64,000 nucleotides of DNA from Faecalibacter sp. LW9 (lineage in GTDB: Bacteria > Bacteroidota > Bacteroidia > Flavobacteriales > Weeksellaceae), in the NCBI RefSeq assembly GCF_034661295.1, contig NZ_CP141062.1, forward strand, positions 1-64,000, written 5' to 3'. A program made the position numbers and the translations under genes. This document shows, in pieces, positions 35,656-48,773 of this stretch. The notes under the pieces are model-generated. The model was not told where the DNA came from, searched no databases, and saw only the letters and a list, made by a program, of their open reading frames with translations. The stretch's first letter is position 1. Each line of letters starts with the position of its first letter.

Positions 35656-36600
35656 ATGAACTCAAATATTTTAGATACAATTATCATCGGTTCAGGACCT
35701 GCAGGATATACAGCGGCAATCTATGCTGCACGTGCCAATATGAATCCATTAGTTTTAACAGGAATGGAACCAGGAGGACAATTAACAACGACAACAGATG
35801 TTGAGAATTTCCCAGGTTATCCCGAAGGTATTACAGGACCTGAATTAATGGCCGACTTACAAAAACAAGCAGAACGTTTCGGAACTAAAATCCAATACGA
35901 ATATGTAACAGAAGTTATTTTTGGAGAAAATAATGGTGATGTACATACTGTAAAAACAAATACAGCAGAATATCAAACAAAATCGATCATCATTTCGACG
36001 GGTGCTTCTGCAAAGTACTTAGGATTAGACGACGAAAAAAAATACGCAGGTAGTGGTGTTTCAGCTTGTGCAACATGCGACGGTTTCTTTTACCGTGGTA
36101 AAGATGTTGCTGTAGTTGGTGGTGGTGATACAGCTGCTGAAGAAGCAACGTATTTAGCAAAACTTTGTAACAAAGTCTATTTATTAGTGCGTAAGGACGA
36201 AATGCGCGCGTCTAAAGCGATGCAAGATCGTGTGGCAAATACGCCAAATTTAGAAGTGCTATACAACCACGAATTAATTGGATTAGAAGGTGAGCAAGTG
36301 GTTGAAAAAGCAAAAATCATCAATAACGTAACAAATGAAGAAAACGAATTAATCGTAGATGGTGTATTCATTGCAATTGGACACAAACCAAATACAGATT
36401 TATTCAAAGGAAAATTAGATATGGACGAAACAGGATATTTAATTACTAAAGGTCGTACATATGCTACAAATATTCCTGGAGTTTTCGCTGCAGGTGACGT
36501 TCAAGATTCGGTTTATCGTCAAGCCATTTCTGCCGCTGGTTCAGGATGTGCGGCTGCTTTAGATGCCGAACGCTATGTTGCTGAATTTTTTGAAGGGTAA
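35656..36600 (+). CDS. trxB: Thioredoxin-disulfide reductase
   Basis: FAD- and NADPH-dependent reductase of thioredoxin. In its 314 residues the FAD-binding motif IIGSGPAGYTAA is at about 10-21, the redox-active CATCDG near 138, the NADPH motif VVGGGDTAAEEA near 155 and the C-terminal FAD motif GVFAAGDVQD near 280. No thioredoxin gene is adjacent. It ends at a strong terminator. Confidence 0.97.
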   Translation: MNSNILDTIIIGSGPAGYTAAIYAARANMNPLVLTGMEPGGQLTTTTDVENFPGYPEGITGPELMADLQKQAERFGTKIQYEYVTEVIFGENNGDVHTVKTNTAEYQTKSIIISTGASAKYLGLDDEKKYAGSGVSACATCDGFFYRGKDVAVVGGGDTAAEEATYLAKLCNKVYLLVRKDEMRASKAMQDRVANTPNLEVLYNHELIGLEGEQVVEKAKIINNVTNEENELIVDGVFIAIGHKPNTDLFKGKLDMDETGYLITKGRTYATNIPGVFAAGDVQDSVYRQAISAAGSGCAAALDAERYVAEFFEG

Positions 36601-36618
36601 TCTTTATTACTATAAAAT

Positions 36619-36650
36619 AAAAGCTCAACTTAATCGGTTGAGCTTTTTTT
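36619..36650 (+). terminator. Intrinsic terminator after trxB
   Basis: AAAAGCTCAAC pairs with GTTGAGCTTTT around TTAATCG and is followed by a T run. Confidence 0.92.
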
Positions 36651-36655
36651 AATCA

Positions 36656-38122
36656 CTAATTTTTAATCACCTTTTTACTTACTTTATTATGATGTGTTTC
36701 TACCGTTAAGATGTAAACACCTTTTGGTAAATGACTGGTATTTATTTTTGATGTCTTACGTTGAAAAATGACCTGACCCGAAATATTGGAAAAAGTCACC
36801 AATTTAATTTCATGTTTTGATTGAATGTTAAGCTCATTTTGAAAATGTGTAGGATAAATATCAATAGATTCCGAAATCATATCTTGTACTCCTAATGGAG
36901 GATGATACTCATAAGCGCCTAAATCAATGGTTTCATACCTACGATCATTCAATGCTAAATCTTTTGATGGTGCTTCAAATTGATTCAAATTAGTATAGAA
37001 AGCATTATTCCCTCTATTATACGCAAAACTATTAGGAGTTAATTTAAAATCTTCATCATAGCCTGGCGCTTGTTGAAAATTATCGGATTGATTAATCCCA
37101 GCAATAATATTATTTTTGATGGTTGCATAATTTACGGAACCTGATTTTTTAGAAATACTCGCTCCCGAATTACGAACATGATTATCATAAATAATCGAAT
37201 TATAGATATGAACCGTTTCTGAACCATCAATACGTATTGCACCTCCATCTGACGCAAAATTTCGTACCAATGTTGAATTTAACAAATGTAATTCAGATGA
37301 TGAACCTCCTTTGATAAAAACAGCACCACCATCACCATCGTTAGTATTGGCTTGATTATAGGCAAAAAGAACATTATGAAAATAACCTTTTGCTCCATGT
37401 TCGATATAAACACCTGCACCACGTTGACGCGTTTTATTGTAACGAATAATTGAATTTTGAACACTTAATTTCGCATTATCCAAATAAATTCCTCCTCCAT
37501 ATTGGTTATTAATACCTTGTCCATTTACCTTATAATCACCCGATGAATATCCATTTGAACCTTGAATAATAACATTATATAGAATTGCACGTCCTAAATC
37601 ATTAGATCCCACAAATACATGGGTTGCATTATCTGATGAATTTTCGAAATTATGAGATGTTTCCCCAATATTGTACACATCATCACCTAAAATATCTCCC
37701 GATATAATTGATTTTTCACTCGATTCATTTAATTCATCCAATGACGATTCAGTACCTTTAAAACCACCATAAATTTGAACATTTTTAACTAAAACAAAAG
37801 TTCTTAAAGGTGTATTAGATGTATTATAAGATAAATCATTACCCCTGTATTTTGGTACATAATTACCACCTTCTAACAACCAAAGTTGTAATTCATTTGC
37901 GGTGCTCCATTCTGATGAGGTTTTTGCCCATTTTAAAGCATCTGCCAAATTTGTTGTCGATTCCCATGATGAACCATCACCATCTCCATATGGTGACACA
38001 TAAACCACGTTATTTGTTGGACGAATTTGAGCTGATAAATTGCTTCCTATAAACATAGCTATTGCTACACATAAAGGTTTTAAAAAATAAATTTTTGAGA
38101 TTTTAAGTAAATTTAGTCTCAT
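36656..38122 (-). CDS. Secreted beta-helix protein with type A T9SS sorting domain
   Basis: A 488-residue exported protein with signal sequence (to about SNLSAQ, residue 31). The opening NNVVYVSPYGDGDGSSWE is typical of right-handed parallel beta-helix surface proteins, and repeats of NSTLV / NSIIYDN / NNIIAG type mark the helix coils (about 130-390). The last 75 residues form a type A sorting domain (IYPTHFQNELNIQS, then GVYILTVET and KVIKN), so it is exported by the type IX system. No catalytic motif is evident; it may bind or cleave polysaccharide, which is unproved. Confidence 0.85.
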   Translation of the reverse strand: MRLNLLKISKIYFLKPLCVAIAMFIGSNLSAQIRPTNNVVYVSPYGDGDGSSWESTTNLADALKWAKTSSEWSTANELQLWLLEGGNYVPKYRGNDLSYNTSNTPLRTFVLVKNVQIYGGFKGTESSLDELNESSEKSIISGDILGDDVYNIGETSHNFENSSDNATHVFVGSNDLGRAILYNVIIQGSNGYSSGDYKVNGQGINNQYGGGIYLDNAKLSVQNSIIRYNKTRQRGAGVYIEHGAKGYFHNVLFAYNQANTNDGDGGAVFIKGGSSSELHLLNSTLVRNFASDGGAIRIDGSETVHIYNSIIYDNHVRNSGASISKKSGSVNYATIKNNIIAGINQSDNFQQAPGYDEDFKLTPNSFAYNRGNNAFYTNLNQFEAPSKDLALNDRRYETIDLGAYEYHPPLGVQDMISESIDIYPTHFQNELNIQSKHEIKLVTFSNISGQVIFQRKTSKINTSHLPKGVYILTVETHHNKVSKKVIKN

Positions 38123-38289
38123 AAGTAATTGTTACATGTTTAATTACTTATAAAATTAATGGACATCCCTAAAAATTTTCTACCCATTTATGGGTAGTTT
38201 ATAAAAATATTTTGACTTGCTCTATAAACATGAAAAGTATGTAGTAATAAGTGTACGTTATTCATTATACGTTTTTCATTTTTCACTTT

Positions 38290-38760
38290 CTTTTAACCTC
38301 CCTAGCTTAAACACATTACAACTTAAATAAGGAATAAGACGTAAGGTTTAAGACATAAGGCTAATCCTGTCAAGCTGGACGCATTTCAGCTTCTCATCCT
38401 CCAACAGCTAATCCTGTCAAGCTGGACTCGTTTCAGCTTCTTATCTTCCAAATAAAGTTTATAGTTTGTGATCTGAAGCAAGTCATGGGAAATAAAATAA
38501 AGTTATACGTTTTCCATTTTTCACTTTGTATTAACCTCCATAACTTAAAAACATAACAACTTAATCACTTAACCACTTAACCACTCTTCATGCACAAGAC
38601 ATACAATGAAGTTAGGAATTAGGAATGATGAATTATGATTGGTAAGGCGAAGTTAGAAGTTAGAACAAAAGTAATTTTTCATTTTTCATTTTTCACTTTT
38701 AGTTATTCACTATCCATCCTTCTAACATCTCATATCTAATCTCTCAATTCTAACCAAAAA
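38290..38760. repeat. Non-coding repeat block downstream of the rRNA operon
   Basis: About 680 bases between the T9SS gene and the rRNA terminator hold no gene. Seen here are heptads (AATAAGG, AATAAGA, CGTAAGG, TTTAAGA, CATAAGG at about 38333-38367; TTCTAAC / ATCTCAT types at about 38720-38753; TTTTTCA types) and two copies of a GTCAAGCTGGAC...TTTCAGCTT repeat at about 38366-38399 and 38409-38445. A relative of the first heptad run followed by the AGCTG repeat recurs at about 44650-44730, on the other side of the rRNA operon. Confidence 0.8.
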
Positions 38761-38794
38761 AAAATCCCCAACCAAATAAATGATTGAGGATTTT
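38756..38794 (-). terminator. Probable terminator of the rRNA operon
   Basis: Read on the minus strand, AAAATCCTCAATC pairs imperfectly with the GGTTGGGGATTTT side, followed by a long T run. It sits just after the 5S gene. Confidence 0.75.
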
Positions 38795-38802
38795 AATAAA
38801 GA

Positions 38803-38911
<109 letters not shown>

Positions 38912-39060
38912 TCTTAGTTATTTTTAATTAGGTTTTGTTCCTAATATATTTTGACATTATTAGATAATTGAATACAAATACTCTTGTTTTATACAATGCA
39001 GTATACAATTCAAATAAGATTAACTAACCTTCTCTATGACGGTTAAATTAATATTTGAAA

Positions 39061-41843
<2,783 letters not shown>

Positions 41844-42041
41844 TTTAACCGTCATAATAATGAGCGGTTATGTTAATCTTACTCGTTTTTTGTTTAATTG
41901 TATACCTTCAATTTGCCGAATTAAATCGTTTATTATTTAATTCTATATTGCTTTGATTAATTTCTTAATCTCTGTTTGATTGTATGTCGTTAACAATTTC
42001 TTGTTATCTTTTTCTAATAATGTCAATGAACTCTTCTGATG

Positions 42042-42115
<74 letters not shown>

Positions 42116-42117
42116 TC

Positions 42118-42156
42118 TTTTTACGTATTACGTACGACGTTAAACGTTTTACGTTG
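42118..42156. repeat. Seven-base ACGT repeats between the two spacer tRNAs
   Basis: The short tRNA-tRNA spacer consists of consecutive 7-mers ending in ACGT: TTTACGT, ATTACGT, ACGACGT, TAAACGT, TTTACGT. The period is the same as in the suf repeats, with a different core. Confidence 0.75.
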
Positions 42157-42157
42157 T

Positions 42158-42230
42158 AGTCTCAGGCAGACTCGAACTGCCGACCTCTACATTATCAGTG
42201 TAGCGCTCTAACCAGCTGAGCTATGAGACT
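42158..42230 (-). tRNA. tRNA-Ile (GAU)
   Basis: The complement folds as a tRNA with acceptor AGTCTCA, D-arm TAGCTCAGCTGG, anticodon loop CTGATAA (GAT) and T-arm CAGTTCGAGTCTG. It lies upstream of tRNA-Ala in the spacer of the operon. Confidence 0.96.
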
Positions 42231-42300
42231 CTTTAATACTCTTAAAGAGTGGTCTTTTTTTTTATATATCTATTGAAATCAAATTTTGACAGTAAATAAA

Positions 42301-42320
42301 ACCGAATGAAGGTCAATCTT
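42301..42320 (-). other. 16S processing stem, 3' half (partner near 43938-43958)
   Basis: CCGAAT and GGTCAATC here are complementary to ATTCGG (43953-43958) and GATTGACC (43938-43945) on the other side of 16S, in nested order, so the pre-rRNA can form the usual RNase III stem. Confidence 0.65.
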
Positions 42321-42351
42321 CTATTTTAATAGAAGAAAATTCGTCGTTCTC

Positions 42352-43863
<1,512 letters not shown>

Positions 43864-44036
43864 TGTAAATAATTTCTTTTAGCATTTCTGCTTATGTTTT
43901 ACAACTTCGAATTTCCTTATGACTCTATTATTTAAGGATTGACCTAATTTATATTCGGCTTTTATTTCTTCTGTCTATATTGTAATTTCAAATGAACTTC
44001 TCAAATCATGCAAACCTCTTTCGTTGTTTGCGGTTG

Positions 44037-44066
44037 CAAAGGTAAGACTTATTTTTAAACTACAAA
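44037..44066 (-). promoter_or_regulatory. rRNA operon promoter, proximal
   Basis: On the minus strand TTTG (44063-44066), an 18-base spacer and TACCTTTG (44037-44044) match the Bacteroidota −33/−7 consensus. It lies about 170 bases upstream of the 16S 5' end. Confidence 0.8.
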
Positions 44067-44160
44067 ATAAATTTTCATTTATTTTTCTTCGTTATCAATT
44101 TCGGTCATTTACCTTGCGATTTCAAGTTTTCAATACTACTCTTCTTTCGTATTGAGAGTG

Positions 44161-44193
44161 CAAATATAGGGGAAGTTTTTCCGAACTTCCAAA
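44161..44193 (-). promoter_or_regulatory. rRNA operon promoter, distal
   Basis: On the minus strand TTTG (44190-44193), a 21-base spacer and TATATTTG (44161-44168). A second consensus promoter about 125 bases upstream of the first; tandem promoters are common for rRNA operons. Confidence 0.65.
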
Positions 44194-44340
44194 TGCTTTT
44201 GGGAATTATTTTCTCTTTTATCCCTAACTCACTGAACCTCGGTGAAATATTTTTTTTTAAAAAAAAGTGTTTTATGTTTTGGGTTAATAGTTATGGGATA
44301 AAGGTTAGAAAAATACAAATTGATATACTGTCTATACCTT

Positions 44341-44386
44341 ATCCTGCCTTTATCCTGCCTTTATCCTGCCTTTATCCTGCCTTTAT
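44341..44386. repeat. Tandem 11-bp repeat, four copies
   Basis: ATCCTGCCTTT repeated four times perfectly plus a partial copy. Reading frames across it (44193-44390 and 44320-44556) are repeat-driven and not credible genes. Confidence 0.95.
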
Positions 44387-44639
44387 CTAGGGAGTATCTA
44401 TTAAAAAGACTGCGAGCTTTTATATTTAATGATTTATTATCGAAATATTGCATCTTAGAATTTTTGACAAGTTTTATGCGTCTTGCCACTTATCGTCTTA
44501 CTTCTCGATACTTTTTTCTTCATTTCATTTCGAAAATTACTCGAAGTGACGGATAAGTTAGAACAAAAGAGAACTTTTCACTTTTAGTGATTCACTAATC
44601 TTTTTACTTTATACTTTTTACTTTTTACAAAATAACCCA

Positions 44640-44770
44640 CACCCCATAACAACTTAAATAAGGCATAAGACGTAAGGTTAAAGACATAAGGATAAACTTG
44701 TCAAGCTGGACTCGTTTCAGCTTCTTATCCTATAATAGATCGTAGGAGATCCTGAGACCAACTCAGAATG
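44640..44770. repeat. Repeat block upstream of the rRNA operon
   Basis: Heptads AATAAGG, CATAAGA, CGTAAGG, TTAAAGA, CATAAGG, then a copy of the GTCAAGCTGGACTCGTTTCAGCTT repeat (about 44698-44725), then a GATCCTGAGACCAACTCAGA repeat. The first two match the block at 38333-38445 in order and orientation. Confidence 0.82.
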
Positions 44771-44807
44771 ACTAAATATTAAATTATAAGAATAGCATGA
44801 TTATCAC

Positions 44808-44993
44808 ATGCTCAAATTATCTCATTCACAAATTATCTCATTCTCAAATTAACTCATTATCACATTCACCAATTTATGACATCAATACAAACTCCGGTTA
44901 AACCCAATACAAAACCTATAGAAGATCAATATAACGCCTATACAATTCCAATACAATGGTAATACAACCGCTATACAACATCAATAGAAATTC
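44808..44993. repeat. 16-bp and 22/11-bp degenerate tandem arrays
   Basis: From about 44808 a 16-bp unit recurs (CTCATTCACAAATTAT, CTCATTCTCAAATTAA, CTCATTATCACATTCA). From 44884 to 44993 five 22-bp units follow, each made of two 11-bp halves of the type AATACAANNNC. Together with 43866-44340 and 44390-44640, where I see only promoters and T-rich sequence, this makes about 1.2 kb without a gene. Confidence 0.8.
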
Positions 44994-45104
44994 AACTCGA
45001 AAAGGTCAGTCAAGGGACTTTTAAGAATTTAAGAGGACAAATACTTTTAACAATTAATCCCAGAATTTTAAATTCCTATTATATTTGAAACAAACCATTT
45101 AAAT

Positions 45105-45914
45105 ATGTTTACTGCTAAATATCCGCAACGCATTATATGCTTAACTGAAGAAGGTACTGAATTATTATATGCCATAAATCAACAGCATCGTTTGGTTGGG
45201 ATCAGTGGATTTACTTATCGTCCTCCTAAGGCGCGAAAAGAAAAACCAAAAATTTCAACATTTTTAGATGCGAAATACGACGACATTATAGCATTAAAAC
45301 CAGATTTGGTGATTGGCTACTCGGATTTACAAGCAGATGTTGCTGCTGAATTGATTCGACGAGGGATTGAGGTTTATCTCTTCAATCATCATACTGTGCA
45401 AGGTATTTTAGATTTTGTTCTAAAATTTTGTTCATTGATAGGGAATAGTCGTGATGGCCAGCAATTGATACAAACCTATCAAGAAAACTTAGAACATGCC
45501 TATCAAATGGGAAAGAATCTTCTCCTCTCCCCTGTAGTTTTTTTTGAAGAATGGGATGATCCTATTATGAGTGGATCGACTTGGGTAATGGAACTGATTG
45601 AGATTTGTGGTGGTACATTGGCAATCCCCGAATTAAAACCCCATTTCCATGCTAAAAATCGCATCGCGACAACTGAACAATATATCCAATCGAATCCTGA
45701 TTTGATTCTTGGTTCATGGTGTGGAAAAATGTTTAAACCCGAAAAAGTAATACAACGAGAAGGTTTCGATCAGATTACTGCTGTACAACATCAACAAATT
45801 ATAGAAATTAAATCAGAATTGATTTTGCAACCAGGTCCAGCGGCATTAACCGATGGTTTAGCTCATCTGCAAAAATTTATCCATGATGCCTCGGAATATT
45901 ATGCAAGTTATTAA
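45105..45914 (+). CDS. BtuF/FepB-like substrate-binding-fold protein without signal peptide
   Basis: A 269-residue type III periplasmic-binding-fold protein. The opening PQRIICLTEEGTELLYAINQQHRLVGIS and the IIALKPDLVIGYSDLQADVAAELIRRGIEV stretch are typical of cobalamin- and siderophore-binding proteins. No signal peptide or lipobox is visible, so it appears cytosolic, as in a known subgroup annotated 'cobalamin-binding'. No permease or ATPase genes are adjacent. Ligand and role are unknown. It stands alone between repeat DNA and an IS element. Confidence 0.8.
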   Translation: MFTAKYPQRIICLTEEGTELLYAINQQHRLVGISGFTYRPPKARKEKPKISTFLDAKYDDIIALKPDLVIGYSDLQADVAAELIRRGIEVYLFNHHTVQGILDFVLKFCSLIGNSRDGQQLIQTYQENLEHAYQMGKNLLLSPVVFFEEWDDPIMSGSTWVMELIEICGGTLAIPELKPHFHAKNRIATTEQYIQSNPDLILGSWCGKMFKPEKVIQREGFDQITAVQHQQIIEIKSELILQPGPAALTDGLAHLQKFIHDASEYYASY

Positions 45915-46202
45915 TTTAAAGTGACATCTAGAAGTTCATGGATTAAAAGATCGAATTTGGAATAATAATGATTCTTTCTTTTAATTTATCATTGACACTT
46001 ACGTTTGTCCCATAACTAAAGGTTCTTTAACTCCATAACTCAACTTTTAATCTTTATTTCCTAATTTATCTAATTTCCATCTATAATCTTTAACTTGATT
46101 AATATGGATAACCATGTACATCTTAATAATTGGCACTCCTCCATACAGAACTATTAAATGTAAGGTGCATGGACTAAATTAGTTATTACCAATAATAAAA
46201 TG

Positions 46203-47764
46203 AAAAGAGGCTGTCTCAAAAGACAGTCTCTTTTTTTTGTATTTTATCTGATGAATCTAATTTTGTAATTTAATAGTTCAAAATTGAATTAAATAAGCAA
46301 AAAATGTAAAAATGATGGTAAAATGAACTTTTTTCAGGTGATTTTCGCCATTTTCTTTAAGTTATGAGCAATAGCAAGTAAGCCGACTTCAATTTCGACT
46401 TTATCAACTCCTCTTAACATAAATCGTTTAAAGTTTTTGTTGTGTTTTATTTCGGCAAAAACTGGTTCAACATCGTGACATCTTTGTTTTCTGAGTTTGA
46501 TACCTTTCACTGTATTGAGAAGTTTATATGCTTTTTCTCTTATTTTAGCCAGTTTAGGATTGCTCTCTGAAGAAGTAATTTGTCCTGATTTTTGATCTTT
46601 TCTGAAGTAATTGTATTTTACGTAAGGTTTTATCTTTTTTGATTTAAGCAAGTTATAATTTTCTTCTGAGCCATAGCCCGCATCGGCTACAAGCTCTTTT
46701 GGAGTTCTAGGGTAATGCTGCTCAAAACCTGCTAAATGAGGTTTTAGAGTTTTTGTATCGGTTGGATTATGGTGAATAGAATAATGTAAAATATACTGTT
46801 TATTCGTGGAGATTTGCAGATTATAAGCGGGTTTTAGCTGACCATTTTTCATATGATCTTCTTTCATTCTCATAAATGTAGCATCTGTATCGGTCTTAGA
46901 GTAAGAATTTCTTTGTTGTAAAATCTCTTCTTGTTTTTTGTATTTTTCTAAATTCTTAGACCAATTTCTCTTTCCATAATTGAGCTTTTGACGAATCTTT
47001 GATGGGATTTTTTTATCTTTCAAAACTTCATTTATCTTATCAATTGTTTGTGTGACTTTTTCAGAATCGATTTCTTTAAATTCAATATTTTCTGTGTTTT
47101 GAAGCTCTTCTTTTGCTACACTTTCTGCGTAATTCCATAAGTATTCTAACTGCTCAGAAATTCTAGCTTTGGGTTTTTTAATCGCTCTTCCCCAAACGAA
47201 TGTATAGCGATTAGCGTTTGCCTCAATCTTAGTCCCATCAACAAAAGTGGTTGTTAAACTAACGATTCCTTCTTTTTCTAAAAGCAAGACTATTTGAGTG
47301 AATATAGATTTCAGTTTACCTTTTAATCGCTCGCTACGAAAGCGATTTATCGTATTATGGTCAGGACGATTCATTCCAGAAAGCCACATAAAATGAATAT
47401 TTTCTTTCAGTGCTTGTTCTAATTTACGGCTTGAATAAATATTACTTAGGTAGCCATAAATCAACACTTTCAGAAGCATTTTTGGGTGATAAGATGATGT
47501 TCCATATGGTTTATAGCTATTAATAAGATTTTTAATTGCTAAACCATCTATTATATTGGAAATAACTCTAACAGGATGCTTTTCTTCTATCAACTCCGAT
47601 AAATTTGGAGGAAAAAGCAAATTTTCTTTGGGATTGTAATCTTTAAAGACTATTTTCGAACTAGTATACACACAGCAATTTAATAAAATTGCACCAATTG
47701 GGAAAGCTTAGGCTTTCCTTTTTTCTTAAAAAAAAGCTGTCTCACTTTTGAGACAGCCTCTTTT
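46203..47764 (-). mobile_element. IS1182-family insertion sequence, copy 2
   Basis: A 1562-bp copy of the element at 26669-28231, same orientation, with the same 20-bp inverted repeats (46203-46222 and 47745-47764). Its right end lies eight bases after the stop codon of the lipoprotein gene at 47773. No clear target-site duplication. The 288 bases to its left (45915-46202) hold no gene. Confidence 0.93.
46334..47671 (-). CDS. IS1182-family transposase, copy 2
   Basis: A 445-residue DDE transposase, intact and nearly identical to copy 1, with the same DDE core landmarks (TTFVDGTKIEANA, ELVADAGYGSE, DVEPVFAEIKHN). It carries Pro instead of His after IKK, Tyr instead of Asp in LEYLW, Pro instead of His before RTPKE, and Ala/Lys near residues 377-387. 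Both copies being intact argues for recent transposition. Confidence 0.93.
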   Translation of the reverse strand: MYTSSKIVFKDYNPKENLLFPPNLSELIEEKHPVRVISNIIDGLAIKNLINSYKPYGTSSYHPKMLLKVLIYGYLSNIYSSRKLEQALKENIHFMWLSGMNRPDHNTINRFRSERLKGKLKSIFTQIVLLLEKEGIVSLTTTFVDGTKIEANANRYTFVWGRAIKKPKARISEQLEYLWNYAESVAKEELQNTENIEFKEIDSEKVTQTIDKINEVLKDKKIPSKIRQKLNYGKRNWSKNLEKYKKQEEILQQRNSYSKTDTDATFMRMKEDHMKNGQLKPAYNLQISTNKQYILHYSIHHNPTDTKTLKPHLAGFEQHYPRTPKELVADAGYGSEENYNLLKSKKIKPYVKYNYFRKDQKSGQITSSESNPKLAKIREKAYKLLNTVKGIKLRKQRCHDVEPVFAEIKHNKNFKRFMLRGVDKVEIEVGLLAIAHNLKKMAKIT

Positions 47765-47772
47765 TGACCTTT

Positions 47773-48612
47773 TTATTTTGTTAAATCAATTTCATTATTT
47801 TCATAAAAATACAGAATATCAAATTCTTTATGACTTGATAATACACCATCATAATAACTTTTTTCAATCACTTGTCTATAATTATTCTTTGAAAGAGAAC
47901 GATCAAAGAATCGATCCAATAGAAATAATTGTTTAAATGGATTCTTCGAATGATCATAATTCTTTAAAATCTTTACTTGTTTGGTTTTAAATCGATCAAA
48001 ATCATAACTTGTATTTAAATTGGCATCTAGGACGACATTTTGAGAAACAATACTATCCAAATTATTATTAGCATTAAAATAATACACATATTCAATTCCA
48101 TAATCTGAATAAATACTATTTGAAACGTCTGTCCAATAAATTATTTTTTTGTTTAATCTATCGTTTTGATAAAAATACTTTGTATGAGTATCATTACTTT
48201 CTATTTGACTAATAAGATATTCTTTGGAAGAAATTATTTTATTGTTTTCTACAACAAATTCAGCTCTAAAATTACTAACATAAGAATCTAATGTATTCTT
48301 TTTAAGTCTCAGAACTTTATTATCATTATATTGATATTCCTCGTATCGAGTCGAGTCAAATAATGAAGAAGTCGTGTGTCCATTAGGTAGAGAGACAAAA
48401 CCACCTAAAACTTGAATTGGTAAATTATTTTCTGAATATTTAATTTTAACAAGTCCATAATCCATTGGCCATATAGGAGTTTCCGATAAAAATCTATAAT
48501 TAAATGAATCCGGCAGAATTAATGAATTTTCATTTGAATTAAAATCGTCATCATTATGATCTGTACATGAGAAAAGTAAAAATGGTAATAAAAAGTAAAA
48601 GAGTTTTTTCAT
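47773..48612 (-). CDS. Lipoprotein of unknown function
   Basis: A 279-residue lipoprotein: MKKLFYFLLPFLLFSCTDHNDDD shows a signal peptide with the lipid-attachment Cys near residue 16 and acidic residues after it, which in Bacteroidota often directs surface export. The body is beta-rich with many Tyr-Xxx-Tyr patterns and RHS-like strands (EYQYNDNKVLRLKKN, NGHTTSSLFDSTRYEEYQYNDN), as in DUF4595-type proteins. I do not assign a function. An IS1182 element lies eight bases after its stop codon. Confidence 0.65.
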   Translation of the reverse strand: MKKLFYFLLPFLLFSCTDHNDDDFNSNENSLILPDSFNYRFLSETPIWPMDYGLVKIKYSENNLPIQVLGGFVSLPNGHTTSSLFDSTRYEEYQYNDNKVLRLKKNTLDSYVSNFRAEFVVENNKIISSKEYLISQIESNDTHTKYFYQNDRLNKKIIYWTDVSNSIYSDYGIEYVYYFNANNNLDSIVSQNVVLDANLNTSYDFDRFKTKQVKILKNYDHSKNPFKQLFLLDRFFDRSLSKNNYRQVIEKSYYDGVLSSHKEFDILYFYENNEIDLTK

Positions 48613-48741
48613 AGATTTTTTGGCAAAAATAAAGGTTTTTATTTAAAAAAGTCAACATTCAACATATCTAATCAGTTTATTTAAAGCCAACATTTCTGTG
48701 TAATTTAGTATGTGAGTTACAAGTCATTTACATTTTATATA

Positions 48742-48770
48742 AAAAAAGCGAACCTAAGATTCGCTTTTTT
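48742..48770 (-). terminator. Intrinsic terminator of the MFS gene
   Basis: AAAAAAGCGAA pairs with TTCGCTTTTTT around CCTAAGA; it lies three bases after the MFS stop codon. Confidence 0.9.
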
Positions 48771-48773
48771 ACT

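Noticed and set aside
44193-44556. Two reading frames across the 11-bp tandem repeat
   Set aside because: Protein sequence is repeat-driven (IYPAFILPLSCL type) and lies in non-coding DNA upstream of the rRNA promoters.
44808-44993. Possible CRISPR array
   Set aside because: Units are short, degenerate and contiguous, with no constant repeat separated by unique spacers, and no cas genes are present.
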